A DNA stretch of 64,000 nucleotides from Hybos culiciformis. Its lineage: Eukaryota > Arthropoda > Insecta > Diptera > Hybotidae. The translations under genes and the position numbers were made by a program. Below, one piece after another: positions 38,333 to 48,552 of the stretch. Below the pieces are notes generated by a model. It was given only the letters and a program-made list of their open reading frames with translations. It ran no database searches and was not told the origin of the DNA. Positions within the stretch are counted from its first letter, which is position 1. Each line of letters opens with the position of its first letter. The stretch is from positions 39,985,381 through 40,049,380 of the forward strand of contig OZ023275.1 of assembly GCA_964007475.1 (NCBI GenBank). Direction: 5' to 3'.

Positions 38333-38514
38333 TAGTACGATTCAAATCACTTGACCAATCCGTTATGCAAAGCTTTCCCTTTCCATTAAAAAATGCATAC
38401 AAAATTTAGGGGAAATTATTTAAGAAAAAAGCTCATGCAATTTTTGTATAATAATTTTATTCAAATTTTACCCTCTCTTAAAAGCTCATTGGTCAAGTGA
38501 TTTGAATCGTACTA
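38333..38514 (-). mobile_element. TA-target MITE B, copy 2 (inverted)
   Basis: Also 182 bp, with the same ends and TA flanks (38331-38332 and 38515-38516). By eye it is the exact reverse complement of the copy at 38102-38283, only 49 bp away, so the two could form a long perfect hairpin. Confidence 0.85.
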
Positions 38515-38544
38515 TATAAATAAAAACAAACCTTCAAAATTTTG

Positions 38545-39528
38545 GGGGTTGGACATTTGTCCGCGGGACATTTGTCCGCGATTTGTTTTTGTATCGCGGA
38601 CATAAAAATGACATTTGTCCGCGATTCAAAATGTCTTTTGTCCGCCGCGGACAAATGACATTTTCCAAAATGTCATTTGTCCGCGATAAAAATTAATCGC
38701 GGACAAATGACATTTTGCAAAATGACATTTGTCCGCTAAAAATCTGAAAAATCAATCGCGGACAAATGACATTTTGCAAAATGACATTTGTCCGCTAAAA
38801 ATTAAAAATTTCAATCGCGGACAAATGACATTTTGCAAAATGACATTTGTCCGCTAAAAATTCGAAAAATCAATCGCGGACAAATGACATTTTGCAAAAT
38901 GACATTTGTCCGCTAAAAATTAAAAAAAGCAATCGCGGACAAATGACATTTTGGAAAATGACATATGTCCGCTAAAAATTTGAGGCTAAAGTGCAGATGA
39001 CGTGAACCAATCAGAATCGGCACAACAAGAGAGGGTGGTGGGGGGCGGCGGGCGGGCGGGTGGACTGGTGGTTGGTCAGTGGGATTTGCGGCTGACGCCG
39101 CAAATCCCACTGACCAACCACCAGTCCACCCGCCCGCCCGCCGCCCCCACCCCCTCTCTTTAAGGGGCAAATCGGGCAAAAAAAAAAAAATTGCATATAC
39201 AAAATGTATGAACAATTTGGGGGGACTCTACCCCTCTTCCCTTTTCCAAGTTTCAGACGATTCTGAGTGGTTCACGTAATCTGCAGTATCTCCAAAATTG
39301 AAAAATCAATCGCGGACAAATGACATTTTGCAAAATGACATTTGTCCGCTAAAAAAACTGAAAAATCAATCGCGGACAAATGACATTTTGCAAAATGACA
39401 TTTGTCCGCTAAAAATTAAAAATTTCAATCGCGGACAAATGACATTTTGCAAAATGACATTTGTCCGCGAAGTTTTCCATACAAATTTCATCGCGGACAA
39501 ATGTCCCGCGGACAAATGTCACGGCGCC
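38545..39528. mobile_element. Element C: GC-rich palindromic foldback transposon
   Basis: About 984 bp flanked by AAAATTTTG (38536-38544 and 39529-39537; the match extends to 10 bp with a leading C). The segment that surrounds it also exists near 40218-40227 with a single CAAAATTTTG and no insert, an unoccupied paralogous target. The terminal arms carry (G)GACATTTGTCCGCGGGACA. Nine internal hairpins follow, each built on CGCGGACAAATGACATTTT / AAAATGACATTTGTCCGC with about 60-bp spacing: six left of centre and three right. The centre is a long GC-rich palindrome. No transposase. Duplication length fits Mutator-like elements, but the class is unproven. Confidence 0.8.
39027..39160. repeat. GC-rich 66-bp-arm palindrome at centre of element C
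   Basis: The arms at 39027-39092 and 39096-39160 are nearly perfectly complementary (AAGAGAGGGTGG... with ...CCCCCTCTCTT; centre GCGGCTGACGCCGC). They contain GGGCGGGCGGG / CCCGCCCGCCC. Outside them AGATGACGTGAACCAATCAG pairs with the inverted GAGTGGTTCACGTAATCT, extending the palindrome. It is by far the most GC-rich stretch of the window. Confidence 0.85.
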
Positions 39529-40124
39529 AAAATTTTGTATACAAGTCTGATATAAACAAAAAAAATGTTTTTTTTATTAATTTAAAAAAAAAAACGATTG
39601 AATTTTTTTTTTAACTCTATTTTTTTTTTCGCTGTCGCCCCCAATTGTGTTTACTACAAAAGAAATAAAAGTAAAAAAAAAAATTCTGTTAAAAAATTCA
39701 ATGCCTCTGAAATTCTGTTCAATGACCTATTCAATTTGTTAAATTTTAAAGAGAAAATCTATCTACACAATGTATACAATGTTTGCATGTGGGTTGTGTC
39801 ATATTGAAATATGCATAAATACCTACATAGCAAAAAATAAATATTAAAAAAAAAAAAAATGTAAATTTGAAAACTCACACAAAGTTGAATGATAAAAATG
39901 AAAACAAAGAAAATGTCAAAAAAAAAAAAAATTACATACATTTATTTTTATATTTGTTATTTATTTTATTTGTGTTGGTAAGTAATTTCAGATACACAGA
40001 ATTTTTTTTTTTTTCAAAGTATCTTTTTTTAATTCATAAAATTTTCAGTTCAGCAGTATTTTGTTTTTTGTAGCTTTATTTTTTTTCTGTTTTTTGGTTA
40101 AATATTTATTTTTGCAAAAAAAAA

Positions 40125-40246
40125 AAAAAAAAATAGAGTTAAAAAAAAAAATTCAATCGTTTTTTTTTTTTAAATTAATAAAAAAAACATTTTTTTTGTT
40201 TATATCAGACTTGTATACAAAATTTTGAAGGTTTGTTTTTATTTAT
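40125..40246 (-). repeat. D segment, inverted copy with empty element-C target
   Basis: The reverse complement of this interval (TATAAATAAAAACAAACCTT ... AACTCTATTTTT) matches 38515-38544 joined directly to 39529-39629. The join point is the single CAAAATTTTG. It is therefore a copy of the region lacking element C, in opposite orientation. D itself has no obvious inverted ends. Confidence 0.75.
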
Positions 40247-41091
40247 AAAATTGTGCAAATTAAATTATAAATTAATTTTTTTCTTTTTTTTTTTAAATTT
40301 TACGTAATAGGTAAGTCATTCCATAATTTTAATTTTATTTTATTTTTTTCCTTAATTTCCTGAAAAATTAATAATTCAGATAGGTAGGTACCTAACTATG
40401 TATATCTATATATATATATATTTTTATCATTAATTATTAATTTTTATTTATTAAGATTTATTTTTATTATATTTCATGCAACCTGTTTTAAAAGTGAAAA
40501 AAAAAATATAGTTTTTTTTTTTTCATTGACCTTGATAATCATTTTTGTTTGGCCTTAAATATTATTAATTTTTTTTTTTTTTCACTTATTTTCAAACAAA
40601 AAATTAAAAAAAAAAAAAAAACCAAAGAAAAGTGAAACGAATTCTTTATAAAAATTTATTTTATTAAAATATAGGTATTTAGTTATTATTTAAAAAAAAA
40701 AAAAAGTTAAGGTGATTGCACGTTTATTAGATAATCGTTAAAAGATTTGAGCACGTTCACTTAGATTTGAAAAATACGCACACCTGCCTGAAGCTCTTCT
40801 TTAGTTACCCAATAAAAATAAAATTTGTCAGATTTGATAAACTATACCTCGCACGCTATGAACTAAACTTTAATGTCGGACTGAGTGAAAACGCTCATCT
40901 GCAGATTTTCATTTCAAATACTTACTTACACATTTAAAAATTAAGTGTTATACTTAAAAATTTCCCTTTCGTCGGGTGTCTAACTCTAAACCTGGTAATG
41001 ATCACTCTAGTTGTTGCCTGTTTAAATGATGTGATTGAATACCAGTTTTAAAGTTTTTCAAAAAAATAATAAATTCAAATGAAGTACTTGG
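40247..41091. other. AT-rich intergenic sequence
   Basis: Poly-A/T runs up to about 40700, then a more mixed sequence (GCACGTTTATTAG..., CTGCCTGAAGCTC) to 41000 in which no gene or element end was recognised. Confidence 0.45.
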
Positions 41092-42169
41092 GTATTCCCG
41101 AGGGGTCAACCACAGCTTAAATAAAAATGCAAGTATTCCCAATTTTGGCAATAAACTGTATTTATTGCCATATTGCCAATATATTGCCAATATTGCTAAT
41201 ATTCCCAAATATTGCCAAATATTGTCATATGTGACTTGTAGCCCCATCTACGAACGATTTTTGAATTGATTATCAACAGAATTGGAATGCTCTCATCAAG
41301 TAGATGCATTTCAATAAAAAAAATTTGAAAATCGGTTTATAAATAGCCGAGAAATCTTAATTTTAGTATTTGAGCAGATTTTGGATAAATGTCTCTCTAC
41401 AGCTTTCGTAATTTTCAACCGATCATCAATGTTTAGGTGTCAAAATGAAAGATGAGATTGTCTTCTATAATTTAACGAAGTAAAAAAAAAATTATAATAT
41501 GAGTTACAATGCTTTTAATGCTTGAAAAAGTGACCGGACTGAGTTTTTTTAATTATTTATTATTACTATATCAGTCTTTAAATTCGAAATGATTGGGCGG
41601 TTTCAATGATATTTATGTCGTTGGACAGGTAATTAGAACAGCTTTCCATTGGTATAAAGTAAATGGTGTTTCGATGACTTGTTACCGACTTATGAGTACA
41701 AATGTACAAATATATACCTCAGAAAGCATGAAAAATTGCAATTGGTCCATATAAAAAATTCGAGCTGATGCAAACGAACCAAGTATCATTTTTAACTTAC
41801 TTTTGGGTGAGGATTCAAAAATTATAGTGAGGTCTCTGGAGCATCCACGAAGTTGAAATTTGTTGTGCAGTGTTATTGAACTTTTATAAAAATAATTTTC
41901 AATAAATTTTTTCGAAAAATAATTTTTGACAGAAAAAATTGTTATACATGTTCGGTAGTAAATTATAATATTTTGACGGCATAAGAAAAAGAAAAAACGC
42001 TACCTATAAAAAAAACTTACTTAATATTTATAGACTTAGTTAATTAATATTTAAAGACTTAACAATAACTTTTTTTAATATTATCATTAATATTATAATT
42101 ATTATTTTTATTTTTTTGAGCTTAGTGAATGAAAAAAAAGTATTCTTTGTCTCCTTTCACAAATTGGTT

Positions 42170-42490
42170 ATTTTATATATTTCTTTATTTGTGTAGAAAA
42201 TATATTTCTTCCTAGTTATTTGTTAGAAAATATATTTCTTTAGTTATTGTGTAGAAAATATATTTCTTCATAGTTATTTGTGAACAAAATATATTTCTTC
42301 AATGCAAATTATTTGAAAAATATGTTTTTGGTAGTTATTGATTTTTCGATAAGAAATATATTTCTTCATAAAAAATATATAAGTTAGATAAGAAATATAC
42401 TTTTTCATAGAAATTATTTGAAAAAAAATATTTTTACATTGTGTTTTGTTTGGAAATATATTTTTGGTAGCAATTTGTATGGGAAATATA
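42170..42490. repeat. Degenerate tandem array, about 30-35 bp unit
   Basis: Roughly eight to ten diverged units of GAAAATATATTTCTTCATAG followed by TTATTTGTG, drifting towards the right end (AAATATATTTTTGGTAG). Confidence 0.75.
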
Positions 42491-42689
42491 TTGCAATATC
42501 AATTTTTGTTCCACAGACATCAGAGTGATTTATTCCTTGATTAAAACAAAAGCTACTTAGGTATCTTTGATTAGGAGGAGCGTTGTGGCAGTAACGGTAG
42601 TTTCTTTTCTATTTGTTTGTAGTAAGTATATAGAATATTTTCTGTAAAAAGTATACATTTGCAATATTTACATAAAAAGCAATACTTAA

Positions 42690-42828
42690 AGAGTGCGTTC
42701 CCAAACTGAAATTATTTGAAAACATGTAAAACAACAGCTGTGAAATCGTGTCGTTCCAACACTAGAAATGCTAGAAATTAAAATAATTTTTCAGTTTCTA
42801 AAATAGTCTCAGTTGCGGAACGCACTGT
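42690..42828. mobile_element. Small TTAA-flanked MITE nested in the 41-43 kb element
   Basis: Left AGAGTGCGTTCCCAAACTGA and right TCAGTTGCGGAACGCACTG form imperfect inverted ends; TTAA lies on both sides (42686-42689 and 42829-42832). About 139 bp. A TTAA target suggests piggyBac- or Kolobok-type mobilisation. Confidence 0.65.
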
Positions 42829-43090
42829 TAATTTTTTTTATTAGAAAATGTTAATGTATTGTGTATAATTGAGACATAATGGATGAAATATTGCCAAACT
42901 ACTACTCGTATTCCCAATTTATTGCTCTTATTGCCAATTTATTGCCTAAAATTCCGTGTATTGCCAAAAATTCCCCTGTATTGTTTTATTGCCGCAATTA
43001 ATTGAATTATTCCCTATATTGCCAACTTATTGCCGTTATTGCCGAAGCAAAATGCAAGTATTCCTTTGGTGGTTGACCCCTCGGGTATTC

Positions 43091-44475
43091 CTAAATATTA
43101 GTAATTTAGTATTTAAAATTTCAGATGTTAGTGCAAGCACAAACTAAATTCAATATTATGTACCTACCTACATTACCTATGTACATATTTTTTTTTATAA
43201 AAAAATACACAAATTTTAGTTTATTATAAAAAAAAAAAAAATTATCATTTATTTTTATTCTTAAAATTTTTTAGCTTTTTATTTATTTTTTTTTTTTTTT
43301 TTCATATATTTTTCCTCTTTGGCGATGAACTCATTTAAATAAAATTTATGTACAATTTATTTAAGATAAATTATTTATTTCTTTTATTAGCTCTTTTTTT
43401 TTATTTTACATAAGGCGAGATTCATAAAATAATAATTGTTTATTATAAAAATAAATATAAAAAAACAAAAACAAAAAATTAATTAATTATATTTCACCAT
43501 CAGAATAATCAATTTCGAGAAGAGTGTTTTTTTTTTCCACATACCAAGATTTAAAAATTCTTAAACTTAAACTTTTGTTTGACATTTGGTAAACTTAGAT
43601 TACAAGATCTACGTATCTAACTAATAATAATCAATAATATAAATTATTTAAAGATCAATAAATATTTTACGCACTATAAAAACAACATGTGCGAACGTAA
43701 CATTTTCTATACAACCAAGAAAGCTGCGCAAAACAAAATAAAAAAACCTAGATATTTTGTTATCGTAAAAATTACACAAATTACGAATTACAAAATTTAT
43801 TGCAATCGGTTGAAAAAAAAAAAAAATTAAAACTTCTAAATTCAGTTCTAAAGTTAACACTTCAACAAATTTAATTATAATACTTCGCGTTTGGTTAAGT
43901 TTTTTTATTTTTTTTTTTATATAACTACTTAACCTACTTTTTATAAGTAAGTAATAAATTTTTTTTTTTAAATCATTACACCATAAAATATGTAATGCTT
44001 AATACAGCTTATACTTAATTATCATTAGCAATTAAAAAAAATAAATAATTACAATAAAAAATTTTATATATAATTTGTAATAGTAACATATTTATTATTA
44101 TAACTAACTAAACTTAAATGCTAATCATTATAAAATGCAAAATGATTTTGCATTAAAAGAATATTTTATTAAAATCCTTGAACTTTGTTCACTTCTGTGT
44201 TTACATCCTTAAACAGTTTTAAATAAAATTAAATCCATTGTTTTTTTTTTTTTTTTTAATTTATATTATCAACATTTATAGTAAATATCAAGGGAATAAA
44301 GATTTATTACTAAATGATGTTCACTAGTACCTAAAATATAGTTAAGTATAAAAACAAAGAAAACGTCAGTTTTCATGGTGAAGATGTGCCCATAACATTA
44401 ACAATATTCTAGTCACACAAATATCAATCAAAAATAAAATGTCAAAAATACTCAGGTACTACAATTTGTAAAAGG
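43091..44475. other. AT-rich intergenic sequence
   Basis: Homopolymer runs and TATTTAAA-type words; no gene or element recognised. Confidence 0.5.
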
Positions 44476-44482
44476 TTTAAAA

Positions 44483-44640
44483 GAGGTCATGGTGTAGTGG
44501 TATTACCCTCATCCTATCGCATGTACGGGTTCGATTCCCGCCTCGGACTGGAATTTGTGTTAATTTTTCAATTTGTCTCACTTGAATTAAGTGTTTGTGT
44601 TGTTTTAATACAAGATTGAAAGCAAAATTTTCTTAAATGG
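44483..44640 (+). mobile_element. tRNA-derived SINE (tRNA-like head)
   Basis: TGGTGTAGTGG matches a pol III A box and GGTTCGATTCC a perfect B box, at tRNA spacing. The T arm folds (CGGG...CCCG). However, the acceptor arms GAGGTCA and the 3' CTCGGAC do not pair, the conserved T33 is not in place and no credible anticodon loop forms, so it is not a functional tRNA gene. A non-tRNA tail (GAATTTGTGTTAATTTTTC...) follows, as in a SINE. The 3' border is approximate. Confidence 0.65.
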
Positions 44641-45868
44641 TATTTTTGTAATTTTTTTTTACAAATTTTAATAGACTAGCATCAATAACAAACAAATTTG
44701 TAAAAATTGTTTTTATAAATTTGATTTGTGGCGATTTTTTTTTTTGGACTAACATAAGAATGTAGAGATTATTTTGTCTGGAACGAAAATTAATTTTTTT
44801 TTTTCATATTTTCTTTTTGTAGTAAGAGTATCAGATGAGTAATGTTTACAAAACAATGAAAAAATAAATAGAAAAAAAAAAAAGAAGTGAAATACTTGTA
44901 CACAAAATTTCAAAGTCATTTTATTTAAAGTTTGTATAAGTAAGTAAGTATATAAAAAATAAACATTTAATAGAGAGCTTTCAATCAAATACCTACTTAA
45001 ATATATAAAAATTATTGTTTGAAAAGTTTGTTTCCCTCAATATTAATTATATTTATATAAAAGAACAAAAATTGATGTAAAAAGCGCGCAATCGTAGAAA
45101 TTTAAACTTTGAATGTACTTTGAATTTTCGTATCTCAAAAAAAAAACCAGAATAAATTTGGGATCAAAATATTATTTTAAGCTTCCGTTAGTCGTATACA
45201 CAAGGAATTTATATTGGAATCATGAAGTGTTTTCAATTTTGTTATTTTTCATTTTTCTTAAAAATGTTTTGTATGTACGTCTTATAAATTCACAACATTT
45301 TTTACTTGTCGAATATATGTGTATATGTAAGTATTTGGCATTTCCTGTTCAAAATAAGTTTTATGCTAATTTATTGTCAACACAAAATTTAGGTATTGTT
45401 TATTTCTATATATATCTATGTATATTGGTGTGGTTAAATGGCATTCAACGACTAAATAGGTAATATTGGACATTTTTAGCTTCGACGTTCATATCTAATT
45501 AATTGGTAATTGACATAAGACTGGACTTCCGCATATATAATGTTCATCATTCAAATTCAATATAGAAGTCAATATACCCATGCAAACTTAATTTTATATT
45601 AGTGATTAGTGGTGTTTAGTTAACTTTTTTTGTGTAATTTATGAAATTATACAATATATGAAACTACTAAAATTTCGCCATATAAGTTTCTTAAAATAAA
45701 AAGTATTTCGAGCCTAGAATGAGACGGTTGTGGCCTTTTACCTACCTACAAAAAATAATTTTAAATTTTAAACAAATATATAAAATATAAAAAAAGCAAT
45801 TTGGATTTATATTTATTTTTTATATATATTTCATAAATTGTAGAAGTGAACTGGAATACCTACCATTA
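44641..45868. other. AT-rich intergenic sequence
   Basis: A 116-codon plus-strand open frame (45113-45463) is rich in F, Y, L and N, has no recognisable family and no good start context, and is treated as chance. Nothing else seen. Confidence 0.45.
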
Positions 45869-46269
45869 TCTGTGGGCACATGACATAATCGCCTAAGTCG
45901 ATTTTGCTACTTTTCAGGAGAGCAGTTTAAAGTTTCAAATCTTTAAAGTTTCAAATTGGCTAAAGTTAAGTTAGGAAAAAATCTAAGTATTAAAAACAAA
46001 AAAAGAATGATTGGAATAAGACTTATTATGTTAAGATAAGGAATTTTTTTTTGATTTCTGAAAAATAATCAGAGTTAAGCTGTTATTCCAAAATTATAAA
46101 AGATTAAAAACGACTTTGGCTATTATGTTTTTGGCTGTAAAAAGTTTAATTGTAAAGCTAGGAACGTAAAAATTTGTGAGTATACGTAGAATCATATGAC
46201 CAACAGTTTGGAACAATAAAATCATGACCGCCTAACTCGACTTAAGCGGTTATGTCATGTGGCCACAGA
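45869..46269. mobile_element. TA-target MITE with TCTGTGG ends
   Basis: The left end TCTGTGGGCACATGACATAA pairs with the right TTATGTCATGTGGCCACAGA, continuing inward as TCGCCTAAGTCGA / TCGACTTAAGCGG. TA lies on both sides (45867-45868 and 46270-46271). 401 bp, no coding frame; consistent with a Tc1/mariner-type non-autonomous element. Confidence 0.8.
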
Positions 46270-46271
46270 TA

Positions 46272-47773
46272 TATTAAAAATTAATAGCCTAGAAATTGAT
46301 AATTATTGGACATATATACGTGTACATTTATGTATATTTAATACAAAATCCTCAATTATTAAAAGCTGACATGTCAAATTAAATTTATTTTAATTTGAAA
46401 AAAAAAATAAAATAATAAATTTGGAATGATAAAATTTATACCTATATTTTATTTACCAACAACACATCATACTGTATACTGTATGTACGTGTTAATAAAA
46501 CGCCTTGTAACGTTTTTTTTTTTTAATATATATTTAAATTTACACATATATGTATGTAGAACTTTCTATAAAAATGTAAGTACATATCTACAGAAAAAAA
46601 AAAAAATTTATAATTTTTGCGTGAATGATAAATATTATTCGTGTACACAGAAGAAAATCTGTGCAACAAAAAAAAATAACACAAAATTTTTCTTTGTGTG
46701 CAAAATTTTATTATATTATTCCTACACAAAAAAAAAATGATAGATAGCATAACAAATAATAATACATAACAATAACAAAATAACACAACAAATTTTATGT
46801 TTTATATATATACCTACATATGTTCACATAAATTTTTTTATTTTTTTTATTTCAATAACAATCAAATTTCGAATTTAATTATAACAAACAAACAAACAAA
46901 AAAAAAAAACAACAAATAAAATTCCCAAACAAAAAAAAAAAAAAATCATAACAAAAAACATATGAGAGGGATAATAAAAAAAAAAGTAACACCACATTAT
47001 ATACAGAAAAAAAAAAAAAACAATTTATTTTTACCATATGAGTTTCCTTCACTTCACCAGCCGCTGATGAAGCTTTATATTAAAATAAAACATCTTCTTT
47101 ACCATTACCTTTTTTTTTTTTTTTTTTGCATGGAGACACACAGCTGTTTTTGTTTAGAAAAAAAAAATCATTAAATTGTATGATGAAAATAAAAACAAAA
47201 ATAATAACAAAAAAAAATTTTCCCCTCATTTAAAAGTATGTATTTCCATTTTTTTTTTTTATTTCTTGGAGCCTCTCCCCGCTCAACGAAGCTAAAAAAA
47301 AAAATGTTTTTATATATTTATTATGAACAAAAATTGTAACAAAGTAAAATAATACTCTGGTAGGAAAATAAGCTTCTTTATTTTTAATACTTCTTTGTTT
47401 TGTGTGGAAAAAAAATATACAAAAAAAAATAATTTAAAATTTCTTATTTAATTATTTCATAATTAAAAAAAAAAAAAAAAAAAGATACTTAGGTATACTA
47501 ACTTCAAAATATTCGGAATCCTAAAATTATATTCTAAGGTCTATAATTATTACTTACATTCAAAATTAAGGGATTTGACTAAACTAGAGACTAAAAACTG
47601 AAGTTTCTTTATGATATTTAAGATTTTTAAATAAGGAATAAAGAATTGAGAAATCTAATATACATACTTCTATTAGGTATAATAATCTTTTTTTTTATTT
47701 CCTTTTTCTAATTAAAACTATGTCTGTTTAAGAAATAATTCTAATAAAAATTTTTTTCCATTTTTCGTTTCAG
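46272..47773. other. Upstream region of BCAS3, with inferred 5'UTR intron
   Basis: The acceptor at 47773 implies at least one non-coding BCAS3 exon upstream. That exon and the promoter were not identifiable among the dense A-runs of 46.4-47.5 kb. Confidence 0.45.
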
Positions 47774-47872
47774 TAAATTAAAGATATTTTCTCAGAAAAA
47801 ATAATAATAATAATAATAAATCTACCAAAAGACAGGAAACAAAAAACCAGCCGAAACATATCCTTTTAAGAT
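47774..47872 (+). other. BCAS3 5' untranslated part of first coding exon
   Basis: A strong acceptor (TTTTTTTCCATTTTTCGTTTCAG) ends at 47773. The 99 bases to the ATG contain an (AAT)n run and no other ATG upstream of the chosen start, so this looks like the leader part of a spliced exon. Confidence 0.6.
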
Positions 47873-48552
47873 ATGTCAGCAGATTCGCCAAGGCGTTCTA
47901 ATCGTGGTGTACCAGCAATTGTTCCACCTCAGGTAGTATCGGATCGTTCAATAATTGATAGTGTTGCGGGATTTATAAATGATGTTACCTTATCTTCACA
48001 ACAATTACAATCTGATCCAAAAGACACAATAAATTGGGCTCGATTTGAAACTTGTGCTGACATTAGTGATATAACATTTGGCGAAGATTGGGAATTAGAA
48101 GGAAATGTTGCACCACCATTACTCTTGATATTAGGATACGGTTTGGGAATTCAAGTTTGGGCGATTCCTGCAAACGGTGAAGCTGTTGAAGTACTATCTT
48201 GGCGACATGGAACTGTTACAGCTTTACGAATTTTACCAACACCAATGTCGGCTGATGATGAAATGGCCGATGAACCAGTTGATAATTTTACCGACAGAAG
48301 ACCCTTAATGGCGATATGCGATGGGAATCAGAGTTCTGGCAGCGGAGGTGTTAATCAAATTTATTGTGCCGTAAATTTTGTTTCATTACGAACAGGATCT
48401 CAAGTTAAAACTATTAAATTTAAAAATAATGTATTGGATATATTGGCGAATAGAACGTCAATTGTAATAACATTTCCCGAGAGAATTGCTGTCTTTGATG
48501 CCAGAACTTTAGAGGATCGTTTGTCAGTGACAACATGTTATCCAAGTCCAGG
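47873..48552 (+). CDS. BCAS3: BCAS3 coding exon 1
   Basis: Residues 1-226 plus two bases. Donor CCAGG|GTAAGT. Encodes the N-terminal segment and first propeller blades. Confidence 0.92.

Larger units (their letters stand above)
37883..39655. mobile_element. MITE family A, composite copy with nested insertions
   Basis: The left end AGTAAACACAATTGGAGCGAC and right end GTCGCCCCCAATTGTGTTTACT match the copy at 34516-34822, mostly in reverse orientation internally. Aligning the two shows the copy was opened by insertions: B1 at 38102-38283, B2 at 38333-38514, a D segment from about 38515 (second copy at 40125-40246) and element C at 38545-39528 inside D. The interval is therefore at least three insertion layers deep. 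Confidence 0.7.
41098..43084. mobile_element. Non-autonomous DNA transposon with CCGAGGGGTCAACCAC ends
   Basis: The inverted ends CCGAGGGGTCAACCAC and GTGGTTGACCCCTCGG are flanked by a 6-bp direct repeat GTATTC (41092-41097 and 43085-43090). Both subterminal zones share AATGCAAGTATTCC and are filled with repeats of ATTGCCAAT / TATTGCC. About 2 kb; the interior has no transposase frame, contains a tandem array (42170-42490) and hosts a smaller insertion (42690-42828). A 6-bp duplication does not point to one superfamily. Confidence 0.8.

Noticed and set aside
38913..39279. Several overlapping frames, some Pro/Gly/Arg-rich, over the GC-rich palindrome
   Set aside because: They arise from the palindrome being stop-poor in all frames. 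The same residues appear on both strands, as expected for an inverted repeat.
38545..39528. CRISPR-like array (regular repeats with about 60-bp spacing)
   Set aside because: The genome is eukaryotic, repeats are palindromes with near-constant AT spacers, and the whole is bounded by a transposon target duplication.
44483..44553. Functional tRNA gene
   Set aside because: A and B boxes fit, but acceptor arms do not pair and the anticodon loop is not credible, so a SINE head is the better call.
45113..45463. 116-codon open frame on the plus strand
   Set aside because: Low-complexity F/Y/L-rich, no family resemblance, no splice or promoter context.
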